DNA of 64,000 nucleotides from the NCBI GenBank assembly GCA_016868295.1, contig VGHJ01000005.1, forward strand, positions 22,369 through 86,368, read 5' to 3'. A program made the position numbers and the translations under genes. This document shows, piece by piece, positions 1 through 10,217 of this stretch. This DNA is from Betaproteobacteria bacterium (GTDB taxonomy: Bacteria; Pseudomonadota; Gammaproteobacteria; Burkholderiales; Rhodocyclaceae). Under the pieces are notes generated by a model. It was not told where the DNA came from, searched no databases, and was given only the letters and a program-made list of their open reading frames with translations. Position 1 is the stretch's first letter, and every line of letters starts with the position of its first letter.

Positions 1-136
1 TGCTGATATTGACCACCGCAGGTCCCTGCTTCTCGGCAAGTTCGGTGAAGTCGGGCAACTCCCGTGTCTGTGCGCCGGCATTAATTACCTGCAGGCAAAG
101 CAGAAGGCCCAGCAATGCATTCCTGATCATCGGCAT
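1..136 (-). CDS. mucD: DegQ/MucD-type periplasmic serine protease, N-terminal part
   Basis: Only the first 45 codons lie in the window; the gene runs off the left edge. The translation begins MPMIRNALLGLLLCLQ, a basic residue followed by a hydrophobic stretch and then NAGAQ, which looks like a Sec signal peptide, and continues into FTELAEKQGPAVVNIS, the usual N-terminal sequence of HtrA/DegQ (Do-like) proteases just before the trypsin domain. The start overlaps the end of rseC by 10 bp, and the position as last gene of a rpoE-rseA-rseB-rseC operon is the standard place of mucD, a periplasmic protease/chaperone of the envelope-stress response. Catalytic residues are outside the window, so the call rests on the N terminus and context. 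Confidence 0.75.
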   Translation of the reverse strand, partial: MPMIRNALLGLLLCLQVINAGAQTRELPDFTELAEKQGPAVVNIS

Positions 137-594
137 GATTCCTTTTCAAGACAGTTCATGTCGCTGCGACGGACAATAATCGGATGCCAACCCGTCATGG
201 CGGCGTGTCTGTACTTCGCGAGGCGGGCAATGAATGCCGCGATCGCCAGTCCCAGTCCGGCCCCGAGTGCCGTAGCCGCGTCATTTCCCTCGGCCAGGCT
301 GGCAGCGGCCCACGCGCCGGCGACAATCAAGCCGGCCGGCACCAGATAGGCAAGCACGGCTGCGCGCAGGGGGACGGCGTCCGCAACCTGTACGACGACC
401 CGCTCGCCCGCCACCGCATTGAAGCGGTTCCTCAAACGGTACTGTCGCGGCTTATCGCAGAACAGCCGGTTCATCAAGCCGCTCTGGCAGCCCCCAGTCT
501 CCTGGCAGCGCCCGCAGCCGTTCCCGTTCGAGAGCAGTTCCACAATCGCCTCCTCTCCTTCCACGCGGGCCACAATCGCTTCCTGTTCCATCAC
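127..594 (-). CDS. rseC: SoxR-reducing/envelope stress protein RseC
   Basis: A 155-residue protein with an N-terminal cysteine-rich part (CGRCQETGGCQSG, then FCDKP) and two hydrophobic segments at roughly residues 78-97 and 107-122, the RseC/MucC layout. It is an inner-membrane protein that accompanies the sigma-E regulatory genes; the E. coli homologue is also implicated in reducing SoxR. The start ATG overlaps the stop of rseB (ATGA), so translation is probably coupled, and the end overlaps the mucD start. The cysteine cluster is compatible with an iron-sulfur or redox role but the exact function in betaproteobacteria is not settled. Confidence 0.85.
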   Translation of the reverse strand: MMEQEAIVARVEGEEAIVELLSNGNGCGRCQETGGCQSGLMNRLFCDKPRQYRLRNRFNAVAGERVVVQVADAVPLRAAVLAYLVPAGLIVAGAWAAASLAEGNDAATALGAGLGLAIAAFIARLAKYRHAAMTGWHPIIVRRSDMNCLEKESCR

Positions 595-1559
595 TTTTTC
601 TTCTGTGCAATGCCGTCGCCCAGTTGCCTCAGCGTCCCGACGGGCACTTCCCCCAGCACGGTCAGGAGATGTTGCCCTTGCGTCCGCTTGTAGACGTTGA
701 TTGCCCCGACCGAATAGATCGAGGTTTCCACCTTCTGTTCTGCCAGCGGCTCGATGAAAACGGAAATGGAAGCCAGCCCGTCACTGAAAACAAAGTGGGA
801 TATTTCCGTCCCTCTCTGTCCGGCCAGCATGCGCTTCATGCCGGCCACTTTCTTGAATCCCGGAAGCTGCGCCCTGAACTGCCATTCACCGCCCGCAGAC
901 CGGCTCTGAGCAGCCTGCGTGTTATGCACGCGCCATGCCTCGCCCTCCCTGCCAAACTTGGATTTGAGGGCATTCCTGTCGATTGCACCGCCGATCTGAA
1001 GCTGATTGAAGGCGTATTGTTCGATGATTTCGTTGCGCTCGTTCAGCGTGCGCGCCTTGAGGATCAAGCCCGTGTTGAGTTCTCCCCACAGCGCATGCCC
1101 GTATCGAAGGCTGTCCTTGGGTTCCAGTACGATTTTCTGGCTTTCATAACCAGCAACCCGTGAGACTTCTCCCTTGCGAAGAGTGTAATGCTCGCCGAGA
1201 TTGGCGGAAGAGGACGGCAACAGGGCAGGAAATGATTGCTGCTGGCCACGGGATTCTACAAGGACCACCTTTTCATCGGGCAGAAAGCACTTGACCTCGT
1301 CGTTGCTGCGGACGACCTCGCGCGGGCTGCCGTCAAGAACTTCCAGCCTTTCGTGCTCTCCCGTGCTGTCCACGATATGGGTGATCCGGAAGGTCTCGGA
1401 GTTGCCGCCGCTTTGAAACGTGAAGGTACCCGTGTAGCTGAGCCGCTTGGCGGCTGTCGTCATTCTGTTCAGCCATCCGAGGGCATCGATTCCTTGCTCT
1501 GCATGTGCTGCCGTCGCACCAAGACTGCCGGCCAGGGCCAGGGCCAGAAAACGTCTCAT
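591..1559 (-). CDS. rseB: Sigma-E factor regulatory protein RseB
   Basis: 322 residues beginning MRRFLALALAGSLGATAAHA, a clear signal peptide, so the mature protein is periplasmic. The MucB/RseB N-terminal lipid-sensing domain (WLNRMTTAAKRLSYTGTFTF...) is followed by the smaller C-terminal domain (about residues 215-318). RseB binds the periplasmic part of RseA and protects it from DegS-type cleavage until mislocalised lipoprotein or LPS signals release it. A much longer open frame extends upstream, but the start chosen has the signal peptide and overlaps the rseA stop by 4 bp (ATGA), the normal arrangement. Confidence 0.9.
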   Translation of the reverse strand: MRRFLALALAGSLGATAAHAEQGIDALGWLNRMTTAAKRLSYTGTFTFQSGGNSETFRITHIVDSTGEHERLEVLDGSPREVVRSNDEVKCFLPDEKVVLVESRGQQQSFPALLPSSSANLGEHYTLRKGEVSRVAGYESQKIVLEPKDSLRYGHALWGELNTGLILKARTLNERNEIIEQYAFNQLQIGGAIDRNALKSKFGREGEAWRVHNTQAAQSRSAGGEWQFRAQLPGFKKVAGMKRMLAGQRGTEISHFVFSDGLASISVFIEPLAEQKVETSIYSVGAINVYKRTQGQHLLTVLGEVPVGTLRQLGDGIAQKKK

Positions 1560-2074
1560 GGCCTGGCGCCCTGCCGGACCTCTGAAACCGTGCGTACGTA
1601 AGGCGCGACCCCCTGAATGCCCTTGTTGGCGGAGTGCGCCTGATGGGCCATGAGATATTCCTTCAGCCCTCCCGCCTCTCCTTGTGCGGCAGGAAGTGCA
1701 ACCTTCGTTTCCTGCGGCATGGACGGGGCCGATGCGGTCACGGCGGGCTGAATCGGATTCAAGGAAAGCGCCACCCACCCGACGACGCCCATGCCGGCGA
1801 GCGCAGCAGCCAGCGGGAAGGCGAATCGGAAAGGCGCAAAGACGGGTCTTTTCGCCGGCCGAGCAAGCACAACCGGCTCCTTCTCCAGTCGGGACATGAC
1901 ATCTTCGGCAAATTTCGGCGAGCCGATCGGATGCCTGCGCAGCGCGTCCCCCACCAGATGATAGGTCCGCCAAGCCTCCTGAAGGTTCTTGTCCCGCCGC
2001 AGCGCGTCGATTATGCGGGCCGACGCCTCCGGCTCGATCTCGCCATCGACGAGAGAGGATAGTTCTGATTTCAT
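1556..2074 (-). CDS. rseA: Anti-sigma-E factor RseA
   Basis: 172 residues. The N-terminal cytoplasmic anti-sigma domain is recognisable (MKSELSSLVDGEIEPEAS, then EAWRTYHLVGDALR), followed by one transmembrane segment at about residues 85-105 (FPLAAALAGMGVVGWVALSL) and a periplasmic tail. It sequesters RpoE at the membrane and is degraded under envelope stress. The ATG at 2074 is preferred over a GTG nine bases upstream because AAAGGTGG lies five bases before it. The gene starts just inside the rpoE stop, so the two are translationally linked. Confidence 0.88.
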   Translation of the reverse strand: MKSELSSLVDGEIEPEASARIIDALRRDKNLQEAWRTYHLVGDALRRHPIGSPKFAEDVMSRLEKEPVVLARPAKRPVFAPFRFAFPLAAALAGMGVVGWVALSLNPIQPAVTASAPSMPQETKVALPAAQGEAGGLKEYLMAHQAHSANKGIQGVAPYVRTVSEVRQGARP

Positions 2075-2076
2075 CG

Positions 2077-2676
2077 CTACCACCTTTTGTCTGGCGCTGT
2101 TTCCAGCAAGGGCCGCAGCTTTTCCGCAACCGCTTCACGTGCCCGGAAAATACGCGATCTGACCGTACCGATCGGGCAATCCATGGCGTCCGCAATTTCT
2201 TCGTAACTCAAACCCTCGATTTCGCGAAGCATGATTGCGGTACGCAACTCCTCGGGCAAGGCCGCTATCGCCGCATTCACCGTTTCGCCGATCTGCTTGG
2301 AAAGCAGCACCCGCTCAGGGGTGTTGATATCCCGCAATAGCTCGCCATCTTCAAACCCCTCTGCCTCCTCGGAATCAAACTCCGTCCGGGTTGGCGCCCG
2401 CCTGCCCTGGGACGCCAGGAAATTCTTGGCGGCATTGACCCCGATGCGGTAAAGCCAGGTATAAAAGGCGCTGTCGCCCCGAAAACTCGGCAAGGCGCGA
2501 TAGGCCTTGATGAACGTCTCCTGGGCCACATCCTCCACCTCGGCCGGATCCCTGATCAGTCTCGAGAGCAGCCGCATCAGTTTCCGCTGGTATTTGGATA
2601 CCAGCAATCCGAAAGCCTGCTGATCGCCATGCTGCGCCCTGGCGACAAGCTGCTGGTCTACTTCGCGTTCTCCCAT
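2077..2676 (-). CDS. rpoE: RNA polymerase sigma factor RpoE (ECF family)
   Basis: About 199 residues with sigma region 2 (DQQAFGLLVSKYQRKLMRLL ... VAQETFIKAYRAL) and region 4 (LPEELRTAIMLREIEGLSYEEIA ... GTVRSRIFRARE), the standard ECF layout. It directs transcription of envelope-stress genes and is held by the RseA encoded next. An ATG four codons upstream is possible. A GAACTT hexamer at 2702-2697 on this strand resembles a sigma-E -35 element, but its matching -10 would fall on the start codon, so autoregulation from there is doubtful. A GC-rich 9-bp hairpin sits at 2704-2725. Confidence 0.93.
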   Translation of the reverse strand: MGEREVDQQLVARAQHGDQQAFGLLVSKYQRKLMRLLSRLIRDPAEVEDVAQETFIKAYRALPSFRGDSAFYTWLYRIGVNAAKNFLASQGRRAPTRTEFDSEEAEGFEDGELLRDINTPERVLLSKQIGETVNAAIAALPEELRTAIMLREIEGLSYEEIADAMDCPIGTVRSRIFRAREAVAEKLRPLLETAPDKRW

Positions 2677-2872
2677 TCGAGCGGCCAACTTGTTGAAAGT
2701 TCATTGGCCCGGTAGGCCGGGCCAAGTGCCACAAGTATAGCCGACGCCTCACAAGCCTCATTGGCTGCCCGTTTCAAAGACAAACGGCAAGGGATTAAGT
2801 TCAGCGGTACGTCCCATGCCCCTGCTGGCGGGGGATGGTATAGTTTTATCCTCCCCCTTCCCCCGTACCCTC

Positions 2873-4456
2873 GTGCAGGCATTCGACGTACTTGTCATCG
2901 GCAGCGGTCTCGCCGGCCAGTCCTTGGCCTTGCAACTGGCCGAACATAAGACTGTGGCCTTGGTCACCAAGGGAGCCCTCGAAGACAGCGCAAGCAGTCG
3001 TGCACAAGGCGGGATTGCCGCCGCCCTCGACAATGCCGACTCGATCGAGGCGCATGTCCGGGACACGCTGGTGGCTGGGGCCGGGTTGTGCAGCAGGCGA
3101 ACGACCCGTTTCGTCGTCGAGCGCGGCAAGGGCGCCATTGATTGGCTTATCCGCCAGGGGGTGCCCTTCACGAGAGACGCCACGGGTGCCGGATATCATT
3201 TGACCCGGGAGGGCGGCCACAGTCACCGGCGCGTCATTCACGTCGCGGATGCGACCGGTCTGGCGGTGCAAGACACCCTGACCAACCGGGTCCTCGCCCA
3301 CCCAAACATCCAGGTGTTCGAGTATCACATCGCCATCGACCTGATCACCGGGTCCAAGTTCGGACTCGAGGATGCCGGCTGCCATGGCGCCTATGTGCTG
3401 GACAAGCGTGGCGACCGTGTCGTGACCTTCATATCGCCGCACACGGTGCTTGCCACGGGCGGGACGGGCAAGGTGTATCTGTACACGACGAATCCGGACA
3501 CGGCGACAGGAGACGGCATTGCCATGGCCTGGCGCGCAGGCTGCGGTGTCGCCAACATGGAATTCGTTCAGTTCCATCCGACCTGCCTCTACCACCCCCA
3601 TGCCAAATCGTTCCTGATCACGGAAGCCATGCGCGGGGAAGGCGGCATCCTGCGCCTGCCCGACGGTGAGCGCTTCATGCCAGATCACGACTCGCGCGCG
3701 GAACTTGCCCCGCGCGACATCGTTGCCCGCGCCATCGACTTCGAAATGAAGAAGCGGGGACTGGACTGCGTCTATCTAGACGTGACGCACAAATCTGCGG
3801 ATTTTCTGATCGAGCACTTCCCGAACATCCATGCTCGCTGCCTGGAGCTGGGCATCGACATCACCCGTCAACCCATTCCGGTGGTCCCGGCCGCGCATTA
3901 CACCTGCGGTGGCATCATCACGGATCTCTCCGCCCGTACCTCGCTTCCCGGCCTCTATGCCGTGGGGGAAACCGCATTCACCGGGCTGCATGGCGCCAAT
4001 CGCCTCGCCAGTAATTCCCTCCTTGAATGCCTGGTCTTCGCCACGGCGGCGGCAGAGGACATTCTCCTCTCGGGCCGCCGCCGTGCAAAAGTGCTGCCGC
4101 AATGGGATGAAAGCCGCGTGACCGACGCCGACGAGGAGATCGTCATTTCGCACAACTGGGACGAACTCCGCCGTTTCATGTGGGACTACGTCGGCATCGT
4201 TCGCACCAACAAGCGGCTCGAGCGCGCGCGACATCGGATCCGCCTGCTGGAGCGAGAAATCGACGAGTACTACGCCAACTTCAGGATCAGCAACGACCTG
4301 ATCGAATTGCGCAACCTCGTACTGACGGCCGATCTCATCGTGCGCTGCGCCCAGCGCAGGCGGGAAAGCCGTGGCCTGCATAGCAGCCGCGACTATCCCT
4401 CCGTCCTGCCTACGGCACGCAACACCCTGTTGCGCAACCGGCTCAGCCGGCCCTGA
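2873..4456 (+). CDS. nadB: L-aspartate oxidase NadB
   Basis: Catalyses oxidation of L-aspartate to iminoaspartate, first step of de novo NAD synthesis, in the cytosol. The FAD dinucleotide motif [12 protein letters not shown] is at the N terminus, RAQGGIAA and [10 protein letters not shown] follow, and the fumarate-reductase-type signature [18 protein letters not shown] is at about residues 365-382. The GTG at 2873 is chosen because it places the FAD motif three residues in, as in related proteins; an in-frame ATG at 2816 would add 19 unrelated residues. A TATAGT at 2839-2844 could be a -10 for this start. Transcribed away from rpoE. Confidence 0.93.
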   Translation: MQAFDVLVIGSGLAGQSLALQLAEHKTVALVTKGALEDSASSRAQGGIAAALDNADSIEAHVRDTLVAGAGLCSRRTTRFVVERGKGAIDWLIRQGVPFTRDATGAGYHLTREGGHSHRRVIHVADATGLAVQDTLTNRVLAHPNIQVFEYHIAIDLITGSKFGLEDAGCHGAYVLDKRGDRVVTFISPHTVLATGGTGKVYLYTTNPDTATGDGIAMAWRAGCGVANMEFVQFHPTCLYHPHAKSFLITEAMRGEGGILRLPDGERFMPDHDSRAELAPRDIVARAIDFEMKKRGLDCVYLDVTHKSADFLIEHFPNIHARCLELGIDITRQPIPVVPAAHYTCGGIITDLSARTSLPGLYAVGETAFTGLHGANRLASNSLLECLVFATAAAEDILLSGRRRAKVLPQWDESRVTDADEEIVISHNWDELRRFMWDYVGIVRTNKRLERARHRIRLLEREIDEYYANFRISNDLIELRNLVLTADLIVRCAQRRRESRGLHSSRDYPSVLPTARNTLLRNRLSRP

Positions 4457-4871
4457 GGCGCAGCCAGCTTTTCAATCCACGCTGTCCCTCGGCGGACAGG
4501 CTGTCAGCCAATACCAGAACCACCCGGGGGGATCGGCCCGATTGCGGATCGAGCAGAAGGACGATCAACCACGGAAACAGGGTCGATCGCCGCGACACTT
4601 CCGCTTCCAGGCATTCGCCCTCTGCGCTGAGCGCCTCAACGCCTCCATCCGACAGCAGCACCAGGGTGCGGATGGACTTGGGGCTTGCAAGCAAGGCATG
4701 TTGCCTGATGGAGACGATCGCTACCCATGCGATGGAGAGGATGCCGGTCAGCTTGAAGAGGAAAGGGACGGGCAAAAAAGACACACCGGCAGCAGCGGTC
4801 AAATAAAGCCCGGCAAGCAGAATCGTGAGCTGCCTGGATGGCCGGAGTTCTAGGCGGAGCGTCGTCAGCAA
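4443..4871 (-). CDS. YgfX/CptA-like small membrane protein
   Basis: 142 residues with two adjacent hydrophobic segments near the N terminus ([21 protein letters not shown] and [18 protein letters not shown]) and a soluble C-terminal half. Size, topology and the position between nadB and fabF fit the YgfX family of betaproteobacteria, whose E. coli member (CptA) is associated with cell-division/cytoskeleton inhibition; that role cannot be inferred here. Its 3' end overlaps the end of the convergent nadB by 14 bp. Confidence 0.6.
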   Translation of the reverse strand: MLTTLRLELRPSRQLTILLAGLYLTAAAGVSFLPVPFLFKLTGILSIAWVAIVSIRQHALLASPKSIRTLVLLSDGGVEALSAEGECLEAEVSRRSTLFPWLIVLLLDPQSGRSPRVVLVLADSLSAEGQRGLKSWLRLRAG

Positions 4872-4875
4872 GCGA

Positions 4876-6108
4876 TCAGAAGCGCTTGATCGCCAGCGTT
4901 CCGTTGGTGCCGCCGAAGCCGAAGTTGTTCTTCAGGGCATAATCGATCTTCATCCTGCGGGCCGTATTGGCGCAGTAATCCAGATCGCACTCGGGATCCG
5001 GATCGGACAGGTTGATCGTGGGCGGGGAAATCTGATGATGGACGGCCAGTACGGTGAGTGCCGTTTCCAGCCCGCCGGCGCCTCCGAGCAGGTGCCCGGT
5101 CATGGACTTGGTCGAATTGACGACCAGATTGCGCGCAACGTTGCCGAAGGCGAGCTTGATCGCGTCGGTTTCGTTTTTGTCGCCCAGCGGCGTGGAAGTG
5201 CCATGAGCATTCAGATACTGGACCTGGTCGGGATTGATTCCGGCATCCCGCAGCGCATTGGCCATGCTCCGGCGCGGGCCGTCCGTATCGGGTGCGGTCA
5301 TGTGGTAGGCATCGCCGCTCATGCCGAATCCGGCAATCTCGGCATAAATCCTGGCGCCGCGCTTCCGAGCATGCTCGTACTCCTCAAGCACGAGCACGCC
5401 GGCCCCCTCCCCCAGGACAAAGCCGTCTCGTCCCTTGTCCCAGGGACGACTGGCGCTGGCGGGATCGTCGTTGCGCGCAGACAGCGCCTGCGCGGAGGCA
5501 AAGCCGCCGATGGCAAGCGGCGTCACCGTGGACTCCGCACCGCCACAGACCATGGCATCGGCATCGCCGTACTGGATCATGCGAAAACTGGTGCCGATCG
5601 CGTGCAGGCCCGTCGTGCACGCCGTGACGACGGCCATGTTGGGGCCCTTCATGCCGAACATGATCGAGAGATTTCCCGAAATCATGTTGATGATCGTGCC
5701 GGGGATGAAGAACGGCGATATCTTGCGCGGTCCGCCGGCGAGGAAATCGTTGTGGGTATCCTCGATCATCGGCAGGCCGCCGATGCCTGAACCGATGTTG
5801 ACCCCGATGCGGTCCGCATTGTCGGGCGTGACCGTCAGGCCGGAATCGCGAATGGCCTGGATGCCCGCAGCCATGCCGAAATGGATGAAAACATCCATCC
5901 GGCGCGCCTCCTTGGGAGGCAGATAGGCCGATGCGTCGAACCCCTTTACCTCTCCCGCAATGCGTGACTTGAACGCCGTGGCGTCGAAACGCGTGATGGG
6001 GCCGATCCCGCTCTTGCCGGCAACGATGCCGTCCCATGCTTCCTGGACGGTGTTGCCGACGGGAGACACGATGCCCAAGCCAGTGACGACTACCCTGCGG
6101 CCAGCCAC
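4876..6108 (-). CDS. fabF: 3-oxoacyl-[ACP] synthase II FabF
   Basis: 410 residues, full length for the family. The condensing-enzyme signature with the nucleophilic cysteine is present (VVTACTTGLHAIG), followed by the two catalytic histidines in NAHGTSTPLGD and TKSMTGHLLGGAG. It elongates acyl-ACP with malonyl-ACP in fatty-acid synthesis. It lies directly downstream of acpP on the same strand, the usual order, and is the last gene of the yceD-rpmF-plsX-fabHDG-acpP-fabF unit here. Confidence 0.96.
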   Translation of the reverse strand: MAGRRVVVTGLGIVSPVGNTVQEAWDGIVAGKSGIGPITRFDATAFKSRIAGEVKGFDASAYLPPKEARRMDVFIHFGMAAGIQAIRDSGLTVTPDNADRIGVNIGSGIGGLPMIEDTHNDFLAGGPRKISPFFIPGTIINMISGNLSIMFGMKGPNMAVVTACTTGLHAIGTSFRMIQYGDADAMVCGGAESTVTPLAIGGFASAQALSARNDDPASASRPWDKGRDGFVLGEGAGVLVLEEYEHARKRGARIYAEIAGFGMSGDAYHMTAPDTDGPRRSMANALRDAGINPDQVQYLNAHGTSTPLGDKNETDAIKLAFGNVARNLVVNSTKSMTGHLLGGAGGLETALTVLAVHHQISPPTINLSDPDPECDLDYCANTARRMKIDYALKNNFGFGGTNGTLAIKRF

Positions 6109-6138
6109 TTCGCTTAGCTCCTGCGGGAAAGAATGGGA

Positions 6139-6378
6139 TTACTTCTTGAGGTGGGCGTTGACGTAGTCGATCGCCTGCTGGACCGTCGTGATCTTCTCGG
6201 CTTCCTCGTCCGGAATCTCGCACTCGAATTCCTCTTCGAGGGCCATCACCAGTTCGACCGTGTCGAGGGAATCCGCACCCAGGTCGTCGACGAAGGAGGA
6301 CTCGTTCTTGATCTCCGACTCATTGACGCCCAGCTGCTCGGCAACGATTTTCTTGACGCGTTGTTCGATGTTCTCCAT
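6139..6378 (-). CDS. acpP: Acyl carrier protein
   Basis: 79 residues, very acidic, beginning [17 protein letters not shown] and containing the phosphopantetheine attachment site [19 protein letters not shown], in which Ser of the DSL triplet carries the prosthetic group. It shuttles acyl chains between the Fab enzymes encoded around it. A longer open frame exists upstream but the chosen start matches the conserved ACP N terminus and is preceded by GGAAGGAGC. Confidence 0.97.
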   Translation of the reverse strand: MENIEQRVKKIVAEQLGVNESEIKNESSFVDDLGADSLDTVELVMALEEEFECEIPDEEAEKITTVQQAIDYVNAHLKK

Positions 6379-6464
6379 GTGTGCTGCTCCTTCCCTGTTT
6401 TCGGGTATGACGAGAAAAAACCGCGGCATTCTATCAGAAAGGCGGTCCCCAACAAAATGCCGTC

Positions 6465-7211
6465 CTAATTCATGTACATGCCGCCGTTCACATGCATGGT
6501 GGTACCGGTGATATAGCCGGCACGGGGCGAGGCGAGAAAGGCCGCCGCTGCGGCCACCTCGTCAGCGTGGCCCAGCCGGCCGAGCGGGATCTGTCCGAGC
6601 AGGGCATCCCGCTGAACGTCCGGCAGCGCCTTGGTCATGTCCGTATCGATGAAGCCGGGCGCCACGCAATTGACGGTGATGTTGCGGCTTCCCAGTTCGC
6701 GCGCCAACGCCCGGCTCATGCCGGCGACACCGGCCTTGGCTGCGGCGTAGTTGGCCTGGCCGGGATTGCCCGAACTGCCCACCACGGAGGTGATGTTGAT
6801 GATGCGGCCATGGCGCGCCTTCATCATGCCCCGCATGACCGCCTTCGAAAGCCGGAAGACCGCCTTGAGGTTGGTCTCCATCACCGCATCCCACTCCTCG
6901 TCCTTCATGCGCATGGCCAGGTTGTCTCGCGTGATGCCCGCGTTGTTCACCAGCACCGACACGGCACCATAGCGTTTCTCGATCTCGCCGACGATCCTTT
7001 CGCAGGCGGCGGCATCCGTGACGTTGAGCACCGCGCCCCATCCCTGAATCGAGGCGGCATCCAGCGCCTTCTGGATATCCGCCGCGCCGGCTTCCGTAGT
7101 GGCCGTTCCGACCACGACGGCCCCTTGCCTGCCCAGTTCCAGCGCAATGGCCCTGCCGATGCCGCGCGACGCGCCGGTCACGAGTGCTATCTGCCCATTC
7201 AGCATGTTCAT
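6465..7211 (-). CDS. fabG: 3-oxoacyl-[ACP] reductase FabG
   Basis: 248-residue short-chain dehydrogenase. It has the nucleotide-binding [12 protein letters not shown], the NNAG motif, a catalytic serine in [14 protein letters not shown] and the YAAAK active-site pair. It reduces 3-oxoacyl-ACP with NADPH. It sits between fabD and acpP in the fatty-acid operon. An ATG two codons in (MLNGQ) is an alternative start. Confidence 0.95.
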   Translation of the reverse strand: MNMLNGQIALVTGASRGIGRAIALELGRQGAVVVGTATTEAGAADIQKALDAASIQGWGAVLNVTDAAACERIVGEIEKRYGAVSVLVNNAGITRDNLAMRMKDEEWDAVMETNLKAVFRLSKAVMRGMMKARHGRIINITSVVGSSGNPGQANYAAAKAGVAGMSRALARELGSRNITVNCVAPGFIDTDMTKALPDVQRDALLGQIPLGRLGHADEVAAAAAFLASPRAGYITGTTMHVNGGMYMN

Positions 7212-7214
7212 CCC

Positions 7215-8147
7215 CTATGCGTATGTCGCCGCCAAAGCGGCTTCCAGCCCGGCGAGATCGGCCATGGCGCCGCCCGCCAGGCCTTCCGCACAGCGCTTGA
7301 CCAGGCCGGCGAGCACTTTGCCGGGACCGCATTCATAGACATGGGTCACACCTTGCGCCGCCATCGCCTGCATCGTCTCCACCCAGCGCACCGGGGAGGC
7401 GGCCTGCCTGACCAAGGCATCCTTGATCCGTTCCGGATCATCAAGGCACGCCACGTCGGCATTATTCACGATCGGGAACCGCGGCACCGACAGGGGGAGA
7501 TCGGCAAGCCTCTGGCGCAGACGTTCCGCCGCCGGTTTCATCAGGGAACAATGGAAGGGCGCCGATACCGGCAGCATGACCGCCCGCTTGGCGCCCCTGG
7601 CCTTGGCGGCCTCCGCTGCACGCTGTACGGCGGCGACATGGCCTGCGATGACGGTCTGCTCGGGAGTGTTGAAATTGACGGCCTCGACGACCTGGCCTTG
7701 CGCACTTTCCTCGCAGGCGATTTTCACCGCCGCAGTGTCGATTCCGAGAACAGCCGCCATCGCACCCTCGCCGGACGGCACAGCCTCCTGCATGGCCTTG
7801 GCGCGCAACTCGACGAGCGGCACGGCATCGGCGAAGCGCAGCACACCGGCCGCCACCAGCGCGGAATATTCACCAAGGCTGTGGCCGGCGACCATGTCAG
7901 GCGTCTTGCCCCCTTTTTCCAGCCAGAGTCGATAGACGGCCATGCCGGCCGTCAGCATCAGCGGCTGGGTATTCACCGTCTGGTTGAGCGCCTCGGCAGG
8001 TCCTTCGGACACGAGTTCCCAGAGATCGCGGCCCAGCGCAGCGGAAGCCTCATCGAATGTGGCGCGCACGACGGCGCTGTCGCCGTACGCAGCCATCATG
8101 CCCAGCGACTGGGAACCCTGTCCGGGGAATACGAGAGCGAATTTCAT
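7215..8147 (-). CDS. fabD: Malonyl-CoA:ACP transacylase FabD
   Basis: 310 residues starting MKFALVFPGQGSQ. The nucleophile elbow GHSLGEYSALVAAG carries the catalytic serine and VSAPFHCSLMKPA carries the histidine. It loads malonyl groups on ACP for FabH and FabF. An upstream in-frame ATG at 8162 overlaps the fabH stop and would add MMGVD; the shorter start matches the family. Only 3 bp separate it from fabG. Confidence 0.95.
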   Translation of the reverse strand: MKFALVFPGQGSQSLGMMAAYGDSAVVRATFDEASAALGRDLWELVSEGPAEALNQTVNTQPLMLTAGMAVYRLWLEKGGKTPDMVAGHSLGEYSALVAAGVLRFADAVPLVELRAKAMQEAVPSGEGAMAAVLGIDTAAVKIACEESAQGQVVEAVNFNTPEQTVIAGHVAAVQRAAEAAKARGAKRAVMLPVSAPFHCSLMKPAAERLRQRLADLPLSVPRFPIVNNADVACLDDPERIKDALVRQAASPVRWVETMQAMAAQGVTHVYECGPGKVLAGLVKRCAEGLAGGAMADLAGLEAALAATYA

Positions 8148-8161
8148 GTCGACACCCATCA

Positions 8162-9124
8162 TCAGAACTTGAGTAAAACCGCACCCCAGGTAAAGCCGCC
8201 CCCCACGCCTTCCAGCATCAGCGTGTCACCGCGCTTGATGCGCCCTTCCCTTACTGCGGCATCCAGCGCTAGCGGGATCGACGCTGCCGAGGTGTTGCCA
8301 TGGCGCTCGACGGTCGTCACCACCTTGTCCATGGGAAGGCCGAGCTTCCTGGCGGTTGATTGAATGATGCGGATGTTTGCCTGGTGCGGAATCAGCCAGT
8401 CGATGGCCGTTGCGTCCAGACCGGCCAGGTCGAGGGTTTCATGAGCGACTTCGGCCAGCACCCTGACGGCGAACTTGAAGACGGCCGGGCCGTCCATCTT
8501 GACGAAGGGTTGGCCCACCACCTTGCCGCCGCAGACTTGCCCCGGCACTTCCAGGATGGCGTGGTGCGCGCCGTCCGCATGCAGGGCGCTGGCCAGAATG
8601 CCCGGCTCCTCGCTCGCTTCGAGAACGACCGCACCGGCTCCATCGCCAAACAGGACACAGGTGCCGCGGTCGTTCCAGTCGAGAATGCGCGAAAACACTT
8701 CGGCACCCACGACAAGCGCGCAGCGGTGGCTGCCGGAGCGGATGAACTTCTCCGCGACGGTCAGGGCGTATGCAAAACCGCTGCAAACCGCCTGTACGTC
8801 GAACGCGGCGGCACCGCTGACCCCCAGCTTCGATTGCAGCAGACAGGCCGTGCTGGGAAAGATGTAATCCGGCGTCGACGTGGCGAGGACGATCAAATCG
8901 ATCTTTCCGGCGGAAATCCCGGCGGCGGCCATGGCCTTGCGGCTGGCCTCCAGCGCCAGGTCGCTGGCCATTTGCCCTGCATCGGCCAGGTGTCGGCTGC
9001 GAATGCCGGTGCGCTCGACGATCCATTCGTCTGAGGTATCGACGCCGCGCGCCACGAGGTCGTCGTTGGTCAGCGCCGTCGGCGGCAGATAGCTGCCCGT
9101 TCCGGTTATGCGTGCGTAACTCAT
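8162..9124 (-). CDS. fabH: 3-oxoacyl-[ACP] synthase III FabH
   Basis: 320 residues, the usual length. The active-site cysteine is in [13 protein letters not shown], and the His and Asn partners are in [10 protein letters not shown] and [11 protein letters not shown], the classic FabH set. It condenses acetyl-CoA with malonyl-ACP to start each fatty-acid chain. Its start overlaps the end of plsX by 4 bp. Confidence 0.96.
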   Translation of the reverse strand: MSYARITGTGSYLPPTALTNDDLVARGVDTSDEWIVERTGIRSRHLADAGQMASDLALEASRKAMAAAGISAGKIDLIVLATSTPDYIFPSTACLLQSKLGVSGAAAFDVQAVCSGFAYALTVAEKFIRSGSHRCALVVGAEVFSRILDWNDRGTCVLFGDGAGAVVLEASEEPGILASALHADGAHHAILEVPGQVCGGKVVGQPFVKMDGPAVFKFAVRVLAEVAHETLDLAGLDATAIDWLIPHQANIRIIQSTARKLGLPMDKVVTTVERHGNTSAASIPLALDAAVREGRIKRGDTLMLEGVGGGFTWGAVLLKF

Positions 9125-10143
9125 TGGAGGGCTGTCTGTGCCACGTTTCGTGCCATGCGTTCAGTGATGCGCTCGACGAGGCGGTTGCGTGCCTCCTCCG
9201 CCGCGCGCTCGATGGCCTGGGCAAAGGCCAACTGGTCGGCCGAGCCGTGGCTCTTGACGACAATGCCGCGCAGGCCGAGCAGGCTGGCGCCGTTGTAGCG
9301 ACGGGGATCAACCCGGTTGCGGAAGGCGTTCAGCGCAGGCAGGGCAATCAGCCCCGCCAGCTTCCTGAACGGGTTGCGGCTGAACTCCTCGCGCAGGAAC
9401 GTCGCCAGCATGCGGGCCAGCCCCTCCGAGGTCTTCAGCAGCACGTTGCCGACAAATCCGTCGCACACGACGATGTCGGTCGTGCCCTTGTAGATGTCGT
9501 CCCCTTCGACGTTGCCGTAGAAATTGAGCCCGCTCTGCCTGAGCAGTTCGCCCGCCTGCTTCACCACCTCGTTGCCCTTGATATCCTCCTCGCCGATGTT
9601 GAGCAGGCCGACGGACGGGCGCTCCTTGTGTTCAACCGCCGACACGAGCATGTCGGCCATGATGCCGAACTGAAGCAGGTGCTGGGGCTCGCAGTCCACG
9701 TTGGCACCGAGATCGAGCACATAGGTGTGGCCGCGCAAGGTGGGCAGGATCGTGGCGATGGCGGGACGGTCGATGCCGGGAAGGGTTTTCAGCACGAAGC
9801 GGGCGATGGCCATCAGCGCGCCGGTGTTGCCGGCGGAAACCGCCGCCTGCGCCCGACCTTCCTTGACCAGGTCGATGGCTACGCGCATCGAGGAATCCTT
9901 CTTGACCCTGAGAGCCGTGGCGAGCGGGTCATCCATGTTGACCACTTCGCTCGCCGGCTGGAACTGCAGCCGGCCGCCGAAACGGGATTTCGCCGCCGAT
10001 ACGGCCGGCTCCACTTCGGCCGGCAGGCCGACGAGAATCGCGCCGGCTCGCTCGTCGTTCTGCAGGAAGCGACTGACGGCGGGAAGCGTGACGGATGGGC
10101 CGAAGTCGCCGCCCATGCAGTCGATCGCGATGGTCACGTCCAT
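9121..10143 (-). CDS. plsX: Phosphate acyltransferase PlsX
   Basis: 340 residues opening with the family signature [12 protein letters not shown] and containing [16 protein letters not shown] and [14 protein letters not shown]. It converts acyl-ACP to acyl-phosphate, the donor for the first acylation of glycerol-3-phosphate. It lies between rpmF and fabH, the arrangement seen in most proteobacteria, and overlaps fabH by 4 bp. Confidence 0.95.
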   Translation of the reverse strand: MDVTIAIDCMGGDFGPSVTLPAVSRFLQNDERAGAILVGLPAEVEPAVSAAKSRFGGRLQFQPASEVVNMDDPLATALRVKKDSSMRVAIDLVKEGRAQAAVSAGNTGALMAIARFVLKTLPGIDRPAIATILPTLRGHTYVLDLGANVDCEPQHLLQFGIMADMLVSAVEHKERPSVGLLNIGEEDIKGNEVVKQAGELLRQSGLNFYGNVEGDDIYKGTTDIVVCDGFVGNVLLKTSEGLARMLATFLREEFSRNPFRKLAGLIALPALNAFRNRVDPRRYNGASLLGLRGIVVKSHGSADQLAFAQAIERAAEEARNRLVERITERMARNVAQTALQ

Positions 10144-10217
10144 CGACGCGCGTCAGATTCCCGTGATATGGTCACCGGCGGCCCAGTCCCTGGGTAAGAG
10201 AGGGCCGGCGCGGAATT

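Noticed and set aside
2675..2702. Sigma-E autoregulatory promoter of rpoE (GAACTT, 16 bp, TCGAA)
   Set aside because: The -10 element would coincide with the rpoE start codon, giving transcripts without the start; kept only as a remark.
5384..6223. Long reading frames antisense to fabF, plsX, uvrB, bzdV and other genes
   Set aside because: They are low-complexity Arg/Pro/His-rich products of GC-rich codon bias opposite genes with clear family motifs; no independent support.
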